DNA of 64,000 nucleotides from assembly GCA_036365455.1 (NCBI GenBank), contig JAWQUS010000016.1:12733001-12797000 (forward strand), in the 5' to 3' direction. Both the position numbers and the translations under genes were made by a program. The notes beneath the pieces are model-generated. The model was not told the origin of the DNA. It did no database searches and saw only the letters and a list, made by a program, of their open reading frames with translations. Source of the stretch: Macrosoma leucophasiata. Its lineage: Eukaryota > Arthropoda > Insecta > Lepidoptera > Hedylidae. Below, one piece after another: positions 33,896 to 44,500 of the stretch (within the stretch, counting starts at the first letter, position 1; every line of letters begins with the position of its first letter).

Positions 33896-34404
33896 TTTAT
33901 TTTAATGATAACTAATCAAGTTATTCTCAAAATTTGATTAAATCAAATCATTACATAGTTTATTCAAATTCACTTCATTTTATTCATTTCCATTTTTATA
34001 CACAGACCATTTTTTAAAGGTTAAAACGTCAGCGTCATAGAGTAATATAAGTATAAGTCAGCGTCATGTTATTTTATTTTTCTTGTCAAAGATTAATATA
34101 CTCTTTGTGTCAAAGTCAGCTGATGCTGATAAATTCAGCTGGCTGCTACGTTCCACTTATCATCCGCAACGCAACCAACAACAGACCAATAACGAAAACG
34201 CAACGCTCTTGACTTAACGAATGTTCCCGAAGGGGTGAGGACTAGAAGAATACCTATTGAAGACGAAAACACGCATATCAACAACACAGCAACACTGCCT
34301 ACCTTCTCATCGAGTTACTAGTGTACAACCAAATACAACTATGAGGTTGAACTATATTAATTATAGTCAATCTCTCAACTTCGATTTTGAATGCGTATTC
34401 TACT

Positions 34405-34779
34405 CGGTGTTTCCAACCTGAAGGCAGTCAGCTATCGTACCGGGCCCGTAAAATTATTGTACATCGACCAAAATTATCGTATCCATAAACGTTATGCCCC
34501 CTAAACCAAGTTATAACCATAAAACAGGACATATTTTGTACCTTATTTATCCATTTTTGTAACTTTTAAGTCAATAGATAATATAATTGTGAGAACAGAA
34601 TGCACAAAATATTGCTTGTAATTTATAAATTATCAAATTTTTCATGAAGGAAATTAACGTACAATCTGCGTACGATAGTAGTGTATCATCGTACATCGTA
34701 TGCAGCCATGAAATTATTGTACATGTACGATAATTATCGTACGGTTGGAAACTGTACTATAGCTAAATGAGAAACACTG
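34405..34779. mobile_element. Non-autonomous hAT element with 8-bp target duplication
   Basis: The 375-bp element is flanked by the exact 8-bp repeat 'attctact' (34397-34404 and 34780-34787), the target-duplication length of hAT transposons. The ends are CGGTGTTTCC on the left and CAGTGTTTCT on the other strand of the right, of the hAT 'CAGTG' type. The subterminal regions repeat GTAC/TATCGTAC motifs in both orientations. No transposase is encoded. It sits between the divergently transcribed GUF1 and KDEL receptor genes, about 220 bp upstream of the KDEL receptor start codon. Confidence 0.85.
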
Positions 34780-34997
34780 ATTCTACTCAAGTTACAACAC
34801 TAGAATAAAATCGATGTTTTTAAACGATTTTCGATTACATATATCTACTTCGATCCGAGATTGACGTTTAGAAACAGGAAACACCACAGCCACAATTAAT
34901 TTGTCAAATTGTCAGACAGCCACGTCATTTTTGCTTGAATGAGAAGATTGTTAGCTGTTAGTTTACGCGGCGTCTGCCTTATTTTGATCTAGTAAAC

Positions 34998-37665
34998 ATG
35001 AATATATTTCGTTTATTCGCCGATTTGTCTCACCTATTAGCTATTATAATACTGCTGCTCAAAATCTGGAAAACAAGATCATGTGCAGGTGATGTTCCGC
35101 AGCCGGCATGTTGTCGTTTGTTTAAGTGCCAGGTGGTGTGTTCTTGAATAATAGGATACTTAAATTTGTGTTTCAGGTATATCGGGCAAGTCGCAGATAC
35201 TATTTTCGATTGTTTACACGGCGCGATACCTCGACTTATTGACGACATACGTGTCTGCATATAACACTGTCATGAAAGTGGTGTTCATTGCTGCTTCATA
35301 CGCTACTGTTTACTTGATGTACATAAAATTCAAGGCAACATATGACCACAACCACGACACGTTTAGGATTGAGTTCCTGTTGATACCATCTGTGATCCTA
35401 GCGTTACTGATTAATCGCGAGTTTACTGTGCTCGAGGTTTGTATGCTTCGTTTGATGCTAATCAGTCGTAATCTATAACGACCGTACGACACCTTTAGTT
35501 ATTATTTAAATTTAATTTAATTTTGCTAAACTTGTCATGTATTAGATAATAAGTTAACTTTTTCAACCTTAAACTGTAACATCTTTGTATTATATTTTTC
35601 ATGGTAACTTCACATGGCATAGTGTAATGATATTTTTTTTTTCTGTAACTTCATACCTAACATGTGCGTAATTCCTACTGTAGGAATTTTAGGAAATCCT
35701 CTCTTAAGTGCTCTGTTACTATCCCCAAGGCGCCTACTTGCATAACATCTTTCTGTAACCAATACTTTTGGCTGTACATTGTCTTCAGGATTTATATATA
35801 ATATAAAATATATTTCTTTTCAGGTGTTGTGGACTTTCTCTATTTATCTGGAATCTGTTGCTATTCTACCACAACTGTTTCTGGTTTCAAAGACTGGAGA
35901 AGCTGAGAGTATCACATCACATTATTTGTTTGCATTGGGTTCTTACAGAGGCCTCTACCTTTTGAATTGGGTAAGTTCATTTTCCATAATTCAGATTCTC
36001 ATTTATTTTAAGTTGTTTAATATGAGTGTGTACTCTTATTTCTGTTGCTTATTATTGTATCTCCTTAATAGTTGCTCAAGGTATTTAGTAGTAATAATTA
36101 GTTTTTTAAATTTTAAACACTACCTTATCAGACTAACAGCCAAATACTAAAACGTCACTCAAAGCTTAGTGGGACTTAAAAGTCTTCTGTCTCTATGTTC
36201 AAACGACAAAAAAAGCATATATTTGAGGGTTACTTAACATTAATCCTTCAAGGATCGTACGGCCACCGGCGGCGAGACACAATTGAATTTCAATTGTCAT
36301 ATTTTTCTCGTGTCTGGAGAGATTAAGTGATGCTTATGTATTTGGCAATTAGCATAGTGTAAGTGTAATATTTAATAAAGACATGCATGGCATTTTTTCA
36401 ATTATCTTTTTAATTATGTTAATTTGATGACTTGTAATTTTCTTGTGTTTAATTATACAAGTTTAACTGGATTGATTGCAGATATATCGTTACATAGTAG
36501 AGGACCATTATGAGCTGATTGCCATTGTTGCTGGAGTTGTACAAACTGTTTTGTACTGTGATTTCTTCTATCTCTATATAACTAAAGGTAATCCTTCTTG
36601 TTACATCACTTTTCTGATATGTACTATTTAAAAAGTATTATAACATTTGTTCAAAAAGTCATTCCAAAATGTATGGGAGCTTGGGCCTGCACCTTGAATG
36701 CTATATTATTTGACGACCCGGTTAGTCCAGTGGTGTGAGATGACCGTTTGATTCAAAGGGTCGCGGGTTCGATCCCCGCACCGGGTCAAATATTTGTATG
36801 ACCTACAGGTATTTGTTTCGGGTCTGGATGTTTGTGTATGTGTTGTATGTGTACAACGGCACCCACAACACAGGTTTATACCTACTGTGGGGCTGTGAGT
36901 GTAAGCGTATTTTATTATTTTTTATTTATTTGTATTGTGAGAAGAAGCATAAAAAACTAAAAAAAGAACCTGGGACCTCAGGATCACCAGTTGCTTTACT
37001 ATTAAGCTACTGAAGCCCTACACCAAGTCAAATCTTTCTTTAATTTCTCATCATTTCAATTTATAATGCTGCTTGGGTTTGTGCATTTCAATAATTTCGT
37101 TTTTTTTTGGGTGGATTTTACCTGAAACTGGAACAAGAGTTACTGAATGAACTTGATATTTAACTAAAGATTCTATTCTATTAAATGTCAAAAGCTCCAA
37201 TGATGGAGATCACAGGCTTAGGCATCACCCATAGATCTACTTTGCTCCCAAATGGTAGTGTTCAGCACTGTTGTGTTTAGGTCAGGTAGTAATGTATGGC
37301 CCTATAATTTCTGGCACAGAGGCATAACACCTTAGGAGACCTCAGGCACACTGTGGACACTCCGCCAAAATTCCATACAAACGCGTAATTAGGTTTCTAT
37401 TACACAGACATCAATCAGTGACGTGTATTTACACGGGCACCAACCGTCGCCCAAAAGAGGGGAAGGGATTGAGTGATGCGGGTAAATCAGGCGGGACATC
37501 GAAGTGTCCATTCTATATGTAGTATTATTACATATTTTCCTCCTCAGGAGTGGCAACGCATCTACATTTATGTCTCTGGTCTTTTTAACTGCAGTATTTT
37601 CATATTTAATAATTTGTATTTTTGTTTCAGTTCTGAAAGGGAAGAAGCTACAGTTGCCTGCTTAA
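34998..37665 (+). CDS. KdelR: KDEL receptor (ER lumen protein-retaining receptor)
   Basis: Five exons: 34998-35088, 35177-35436, 35824-35970, 36482-36587 and 37631-37665. They total 639 bases and encode 212 residues, exactly the family length, with all junctions GT-AG and in frame. The protein starts [20 protein letters not shown] and contains the family blocks [16 protein letters not shown], '[20 protein letters not shown]', '[20 protein letters not shown]' and '[17 protein letters not shown]'. It ends [14 protein letters not shown]. Seven hydrophobic segments are evident. The receptor binds K/HDEL-tailed ER chaperones in the cis-Golgi at low pH and returns them in COPI vesicles; the lysine-rich tail fits COPI retrieval. 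The last coding exon is only 35 bases and lies beyond a 1-kb repeat-filled intron. AATAAA is at 37731-37736. Confidence 0.97.
36240..36326 (+). mobile_element. 87-bp TTAA-bounded mini-element, copy 1 (KDEL receptor intron 3)
   Basis: Bounded by TTAA (36240-36243 and 36323-36326). The internal sequence includes 'ccttcaaggatcgtacggcc' and 'caattgaatttcaattg', and it can fold ('agacac' with 'gtgtct', TTAATC with GATTAA). By eye it is identical over all 87 bases, in reverse complement, to 54000-54086. Confidence 0.85.
36711..36945 (+). mobile_element. tRNA-derived SINE (family 2) in KDEL receptor intron 4
   Basis: The head resembles a tRNA: a 7-bp acceptor stem GACCCGG/CCGGGTC, box A-like 'ttagtccagtgg', and a perfect T arm 'gcgggttcgatccccgc'. 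The D and anticodon arms do not fold properly, so it is not a functional tRNA gene. The body ('gtttcgggtctggatgtttg' ... 'cacccacaacacaggttta' ... 'gtgagtgtaagcgtat') recurs as tail fragments at 60757-60815 and 62930-62990. Confidence 0.8.
37197..37520 (+). repeat. Repeat A copy A5 joined to a second dispersed repeat
   Basis: 37197-37345 is repeat A (starts 'agctccaatgatggagatca', contains 'tggcacagaggcataacacc'). 37350-37520 matches parts of 3520-3830 ('attccatacaaacgcg', 'gacatcgaagtgtccattct'). The A copy appears split: its 'aggagtggcaacgcatct' part resumes at about 37545. Confidence 0.6.
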
Positions 37666-39640
37666 AATTACAAGCATGTAGATGCAATTATTGAATAGAC
37701 ATTATGTTCGTCAAGTAATTTTTATAAGTCAATAAATACTACCTAAGAACTAGTTATTAAACAACTGCAATCTGTAAAGTTGTGAAAAATCTTTTGTAAT
37801 TAATCATCTTTTGTGATGTACCTACTAGGTTCTGCATATATATTATATATTATTATCCTCAGATTTACTAATTCTTAACTAACTCCTAAATGATTCTCCA
37901 GTTTATCAAACATACTTTGCCTATGTGGATATATTTTACCCAACTTGTATATAAATAAAAAAATTGTTTTGAGCATGTTATTGAGTCAATGAGTCAATAC
38001 ATTTGCTACAGAGCAGAGATAGGTACTTATTTTGTGAATTTGTAACTTGCTTCTCCATATTTAATCATTGTATGTGAAACAAAACCAAACTTAGTATTAT
38101 AAATGAAATGGAATGGATTTAATCATTTGACATGTCCACGAAGCTTTGTGGCCATGCCTTATCATCTCCCCAAGGTGTGCATTTATGTAGGAAACATAAT
38201 AGATGTGACGCAACTAATATAAGTATGTAACTATATTAATATATACTGTGAAACAAAATTACTTATAATAATGACTAAAGTAATGAACTTAAGCCATTGT
38301 AGGCCAAGTATTACATTCTAGACGATTGTAATATAACTTACTTATGTATGTCTGAGACAGATTTCACTAACAAGATTACCTTGTTTATGACATCTCGCTA
38401 AATAAATTTACATTAGAAAGAAAATAATCTTCCGTCATCGAATAGGAATATTTTCAAGAATGGGTGGATTCTATGCAAGACTAATTTGTTTTTGAATAAA
38501 TTAAGATTTTGAAAATAATTTAGCAAAAAATTTTGTAATGATATATAATTTGTAATCTTTTAAGTAGATCAAAAATAGATTTTTACATTAAGGTTTTAAT
38601 GTAATGTTTTGCAATAAGAATTGGTGAATAAATTTAATTTGGAAGAATATAGTACATTATATTGATTTAAATTTCATAGTGATTGAAAACTGAGATAGCT
38701 ATATATGTTTGCCTACTGTTTTACTACCTACTGTTTTGAGGAGTGCAACTTTTACCGCAATGTCTTTGTACATTGTACATCCAACACCTTATATTTTTCC
38801 TTGTATAGGGCATCGCATGGGCTTATAAGCCCCTAGAATTTGGTGAAATGTTACACTAACTTTAACAAATATCTTGGTGCAACCCAGGCTTAATCTACTT
38901 CAGTTTAGCGTTATCCTTTTCAGTTCAGGTGGCTTTGACCCAAATTAACAACACATTATAGGTTTCAGGTGCAGGTTAGGCAATTAAAAATCGCTGGCGT
39001 GTAAGTCATTTAATTTATAGCACAAAAGAGGCAAAAGATCTTACTTAGGTCTAGGAGTGGCAGGCAACGTATCTGCATCAAGACCTTTGGGCTTCGTGAA
39101 GATGTCTATAGAGAGCGGTACTAGCTATAGCTATACAATACCCCCTTATACATAAACGTTAACATTGCATAGTGTTTTAGCTATAGTATACTTTCCCCCT
39201 TATTCATAAACGCACATTAGATACGTTTTAGCTATAGAATGCTTTGTCTTTGTCAGTTGCATTGTCAAATGTGCAGGTTAGAAAAAGACAAAGGAGAGAT
39301 TAGCAACACTTTAGCTAAAATACGTTTATGAATAAGGGGATTTGTCTTTGTCAGTAATATTATCAATTTCGTTAGGTAGGAAAGAGTACGAGAGATTAGC
39401 AACACTAGCTAAAATGTGTTTATGAATAGGCGGCTTTAACTAAATACTATAATCTTATTTAGCCAATGTATGTGCAGTGCTAGAATTAATTAGATATCGT
39501 TACTGCCACCCCGGTTGAGGTAACAACAACAACAACAACAAAGAATTATGTAACTTCAAGCCAGTAGGTAGGGGTTGTGTTAACTCCATTAAGCCAATAG
39601 TTGGCGAGCTTATTGATCTCCGATTTCCGGGCACATTACC
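37666..39640. other. KDEL receptor 3' UTR and flanking non-coding DNA
   Basis: Poly(A) signal AATAAA at 37731-37736. The rest is AT-rich, with a MITE cluster at 39141-39434 and a short (caa)n run at about 39525-39542. No gene is supported. Confidence 0.5.
39141..39434. mobile_element. Overlapping tandem copies of MITE family H
   Basis: The terminal sequence 'cccccttattcataaacg' appears forward at about 39141 and 39194, and inverted ('cgtttatgaataagggg') at about 39323 and 39416. Between them lies the body 'gctttgtctttgtcag...cattgtcaaatgtgcagg...gagagattagcaacact'. A clean single copy is at 51930-52076. The array is best read as two or three nested or tandem insertions. Confidence 0.75.
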
Positions 39641-39646
39641 AACTTA

Positions 39647-40943
39647 CGAGGGTGGATCCAATAGTTCGAAACCCGACCAAGAAAATTAAAGAAAAGTGGG
39701 TCTAATTTTATTTTTATTTTTCGACATAGTCTCCATCTAGCTTAACACACTTCTTCCACCTGAACTGCAACTTGTTTATCCCCTCGAAAAAAAAAAAGAT
39801 TCTGGAAGGTCGGCGAAATACTCGTTTACTGCGACTATCACCTCATCTTTGGTCGAAAATTTCGAGCCACCCAAATGTTTTTTTAAATTTGGAAATAAAT
39901 GATAATCTGGGGGGGCGAAATCCGGCGAATAAGGTGGGTGGGGCAGCAATTCGTAGCCACAATCATGGATTACAGACATTGTTTCAACCGAAGTGTGAAC
40001 ACGTGCATTGTCTTGATGGAACAAAACTTTCTTACGCAACATTCCCGGCCTTTTTTCTTTTATTTCTTCTCGTAGTCTTCGTAAAAGGTTACAATAATAA
40101 CTAGAATTAATAGTTTCACCTTTCGGTAAATAATCTACAAAAATAATGCCCTTCGCATCCCAAAAAACAGAAGCCATGACTTTGTTAGTCGACAAAACGA
40201 CTTTAGCCTTTTTCGGTGTAGGTGAGTCAGATCTTTTCCACTGTTTGGATTGTTGCTTTGATTCAGGAATATGGTGGTGAACCCAGCTTTCATCCATGGT
40301 AACAAATCTAAACAAAAAGTCCTCGGGATCAGTCTCAAAAAGTTCCAAACAGTCTCGCGAAATTATGAATCGAACTCGTTTTTGTTCAGCTGAAAGCAAC
40401 CTCGGGACCCAGCGAGCAGAAACCTTATGGAATCCCAATTCTTTCGTTATTATGTGTTGCACCCGGCCATAACTAATGTCTGTTGTCTCAGCTATCTTAC
40501 TGATGGTCAAACGTCCATCACCCAGTACGAGATCACAAATTTTATCGATGTTTTCTTTCGTGGTAGAGGTTGTAGGCCGTCCACTCCTAGGATTATCTTC
40601 AATGCTCTCACGACCGAGCTTAAACTCAGCTACCCACTTCTTGACACTGGAATACGATGGAGCAGACTCCCCAAAGTGCCCACCATATCTTGATGGATGT
40701 CTTTTGGTGACAGGCCTTTTTTATTGAGGTACTTAAGGACTGCACGATGTTCAATTTGCTCCATTATTGAAAATCGCGTCAGAATGCTTCAAACAAATAA
40801 TCACAGAAAATGTATATTGTGCAGTATCGGAATGAAACTGCGCACAATAAATCAATAGAAGACATACTAACAAATGACGGTAAATTTAAAAAGATGTCAT
40901 GTCTCCTTGTAGTTTGGGCCACGAACTTTTGGATCCACCCTCG
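39647..40943 (-). mobile_element. Mariner transposon, 1297 bp, TA target duplication
   Basis: Flanking TA dinucleotides are at 39645-39646 and 40944-40945. The terminal inverted repeats start CGAGGGTGGATCCAATAGTT on the left and CGAGGGTGGATCCAAAAGTT on the other strand of the right. The length (1.3 kb) and single transposase ORF are typical of mariner. It lies within the SINE described at 39600-41060. Confidence 0.93.
39714..40764 (-). pseudogene. Mariner transposase, inactivated by two frameshifts
   Basis: The start codon is at 40764 (MEQIEHRAVLKYLNKKGLSP). Helix-turn-helix domains come first, then 'KFKLGRESIEDNPRSGRPT'-type residues. The catalytic DD34D triad is present: TMDESWVHHH, FHQDNARVHT, and APPDYHLFPNLKKHL 34 residues later. 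WVPRLLSAEQK corresponds to the WVPHxL linker. Two lesions break it: a one-base loss near 40670 (in 'tttggggagtctg') and a one-base loss in the 11-base homopolymer at 39787-39797. The second lesion ends the open frame at 39776, after residues ESFFFSRG. The homopolymer shift could also be a sequencing error. Confidence 0.88.
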
Positions 40944-41521
40944 TAGGAGGGTTACTTTTAGAATGTTTCGAACAATGGAAAAATCCCAACAGCATAAAAG
41001 AAATTATCTTCCGATCCGAGGATCGAACTTAAGGCCTCATCTAGATTATTGAGCTATTACAATGTGAGAAAAATATCGGATGAGGGACTCCCGATGCTTA
41101 GTGGTAGAGCTATTAGGCTACTGTTCCAGACATCGTGTTTCTAGTTCCGCCGCTCGAAATAATTTCATTTTCTCTTAATATGTTGAATATAGGTACGATT
41201 AATTTTATTTTTTACTAGCTGCCCCGACTAACTTCGTATCGCCTTCAACGTACATAAAAAAAATAATGTCCAAAGATTTTGAAAAAAAAAAAAACTGGTT
41301 AATCATTACCCTTACCATTAAGGGATATAAGACTACAACCGATTCTCATACCTACCAAATATACACACAAACATAATGATCAGTCCAGCTGTTTCGGAGC
41401 AGTATTGTTACAAACGCTGTAACACGACAAATGTATATGTATGTACCTATAGATTATCACTGTGTATCGTTAAATGGATAGATTGCGAATAATTAAAACA
41501 AACGCGTTCTCTAGCTAACAA

Positions 41522-41527
41522 TTTAAT
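41522..41527 (-). promoter_or_regulatory. Possible POLG2 poly(A) signal (ATTAAA)
   Basis: The minus-strand ATTAAA lies about 29 nt after the POLG2 stop (41556-41558). It is the nearest signal-like hexamer. Not tested further. Confidence 0.35.
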
Positions 41528-41555
41528 AAATAGATTAACTGTTTACAATTAGCTC

Positions 41556-44500
41556 CTATTTTCCGCACAATAAAGCTGCATAATTTTCGAAATCCGCAAT
41601 GTGAATTTGCTCCTGAAAAGAAACAAAAATGTAAGTTAGGTAGTTTCTATTCATAGTAAGCATGAACTGGGTCAATCAACCAACTTTGCAATTCAAAACA
41701 TTGGCTGGACTATTAATTTTGTAACCATTCAAGATATCATCTATGTGTATAAAAACCAATTGCTGTTCGCTGTAATCCTGACCCTGTTGACATCTGCGGG
41801 CACATTACCAAACTTCGAGGTACCTACTGGGAAATTTCCAGAAAATGGAAAAATCCCAATAGAACCAGAGATAAAGGTTATTTTATCCACCATTATCTCT
41901 GATAACTGATGCAAATAAATTATTGAATATTGAATAACCCCAACCCGGGAATCGAACCCAGGACCTCAGCGTAGTAGTAGTGGCCTGCTACCACTAGGCT
42001 GTTATTTTTTTTTTAAATACTTATTAAATTTATAATTTTGTAGTTTTTGGTTGCATAATCAAAATTATGGGGATATGTATTTTTTATGTACTGCAAACAA
42101 AAGTCTGCGGTGTGTTTGAGCTTCGATAAATACATTTTGTTTGTTAATAATAATCTCTATCCAATTAGGTACTTAGTGGTAACAAGACCAGTGAGATAAG
42201 GAAGCCTAAATTGTTTAATGTTATCTTAAGTACCTACTCAAAGTCAATTGCATTAACACATCCGTTCGTAGCCATTGTATGTATAATTATGTATTTGTGA
42301 TTAATCATATAATTGCTTACTTTTAGGGCTCTGGAAATATTATTGTAATTAATATTTATATACCTACTGTTATTATCTGAAAGCTTAGCTTAACTTTTGA
42401 CAGCTGGCTGCGCTTCATCACGATTTCCCATTAGTTTCACGCATTTATTTCCCCCAAAGGCGCCAGTAGTGGTATAGGTGTATACACACTGTCACACACC
42501 CAATTATTAATAGCAAATAATGTTTTTTTTTTCTAATATCCTTAATATTGTCGTATACATATGTATGTAACTGCCTCAGTAGCGTAGTGGTAGCAGGCCA
42601 CTACTATTGCGCTAGAGGTCCTGGGTTCGATTCCCGGGTCGGGGACTATCAGAAATAACGGTTTAAAATCCTTTATCTCTGCTTCTATTGGGATTTTTCA
42701 ATTTTCTGGAAGTTTCCCAGTACCCCGGAGTTTGGTAATGTGCCCGGAGATGGCAACAGGTACGCCACCTGTTGCCATCTCCGGGCATGAATGAATGAAA
42801 TTGAATGCATGCATTTACCTCTGCCTACCCCTTCGGGTATTACAGGCGTGAAGTTACGTTACGTTACATATGTATATATCTCGTTATATTCGCATCACCG
42901 AGGCTCTTTTTACAGCACTACACATGCCTATTTTACCGCGACGTAATACAAACAAAGTTAACATGACAGTTAAATTTTTTTAACTACCAATGGTTGACTG
43001 GCAGAGAGCGCTTAAGTCCGCCATTTGTACCGATGTTTTATTGATACAATAAAGAATAAATAAATAAATAAATAAATTTTAAGAATTAGTTTAAACTGAA
43101 ATTTGACATTGTCTAATACATACATCTCGTTTAACAAGTAGTGAACAGCAAAAATGATTAAACTTGGAGTGTAAGCTAAAGTTCACTTTTAAACCTCGTT
43201 AAAAACCACAGAAAACATTAGTGAAATCCAGCCTTATGGTAACTAAGAGGCGGGTGAGACTCATTGTCAGTGCGATGCATGGGCCAAGGGCCACATAGCT
43301 AAAGCGAGAGTTTACAGAGCAGTGGTCTATGATCATTATTGTAGTTTTAAACAATGGTTTTAGGTAACAAACCTGTAGCATAGTACTGCTATTCAATAAA
43401 TTAAATATTCCATTGGCAAGCGTATTCTCACTTAATATTGCTGTGTATGTTACACCCATGTGAAGGTTTTCTTTGATCTGTCAATTAAACAAAATAAATA
43501 TGCATAGGTATTACTAACATACTGAAATCTTTTGCAATTTGATTCCATGTATGTACTATAAATGAAGTTTCTGGTTATTAAAAAACATTGCAAATTAGAC
43601 TTTACAGACATTCATTCAAATAAGCCATGTGACCAACTGGACATTTCTTCAGTAGTACATATATGAATAATTTATATACAATGTTAAAGTAAAGCTGGCA
43701 ACTTGTATGAATAATAATAACTTATTTTTCTTTGTTTTTAGGATTCCGTAGTAAACAAGGAACCCTTACAGTTTCGCCACGTTAGTCTGTCTGTCTGTCT
43801 CTCCGTCCGCGGTTTAGCGCAAATACTATTGATACTAGAGACTTGAAATTTGGCACAAGTATGTAAGAGGAGGGGTTGCTTTTACGAGGCAGGAGGCCTC
43901 TTCAGTTCGGATATCTAGGTAGTGTTGTGGGCGTGTCTTTCCATAAGCCGATATGTTACTCGTGTTTGTGGGCATCTGTAGGTGGGTACTCGAGCGGATG
44001 ATGAAATAAAGCACAGGTTGGCAGAAGAAAGTCGTATATTGCCAAAGATCCGCCCATTCGATTACTTCCGGCAGGGAAGAACGGGCAAGAAACCCTTCGG
44101 ACCGGGAAACCATATTTATCAGGATACGATACTACTACTATCATTAGTCTTCTGCCCATTTGGTTCAGAACTACCCGCGTTATATCACTTTAATATCACT
44201 GACGTTCACTGTTCTAACTGGCAGCATAACTGCCCTACAATAATTCGATTCAACTGTGTGACTGTGACTGAATGATCGTTACTCTATGACTGACCGTCAT
44301 GAGCAGGTTACTATCATCTCATACCCCCTTGGGGTATGGGGAACCAAGGTCGGGGCGATTGCCCCCTGCGTGGGGTTGTCTACGCCAATCGTTACTACGA
44401 TTGGGTCCTTGGGGTTGCCAGTCATGGCTTTAGTTGTCCGGGTGTGTGACCCACTTGTGTGGGTCAAGGTCAGTCCAGGGTGCGGGTTTAACACAGCGCG

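Larger units (their letters stand above)
39600..41060 (-). mobile_element. SINE family 1 copy interrupted by a mariner
   Basis: The left piece (about 39600-39646) has 'cgggcacattaccaacttac'. The right piece (40946 to about 41060) continues with 'atggaaaaatcccaac' and ends at a decayed tRNA-like head ('gatccgaggatcgaac'). Together they match the SINE order seen uninterrupted at 41770-42002. The mariner therefore inserted into an existing SINE. Confidence 0.75.

Noticed and set aside
36711..36783. A tRNA gene with a perfect 7-bp acceptor stem and T arm
   Set aside because: The D arm and anticodon arm do not form, and the sequence continues into a repetitive body found at 60757 and 62930. It is the head of a SINE.
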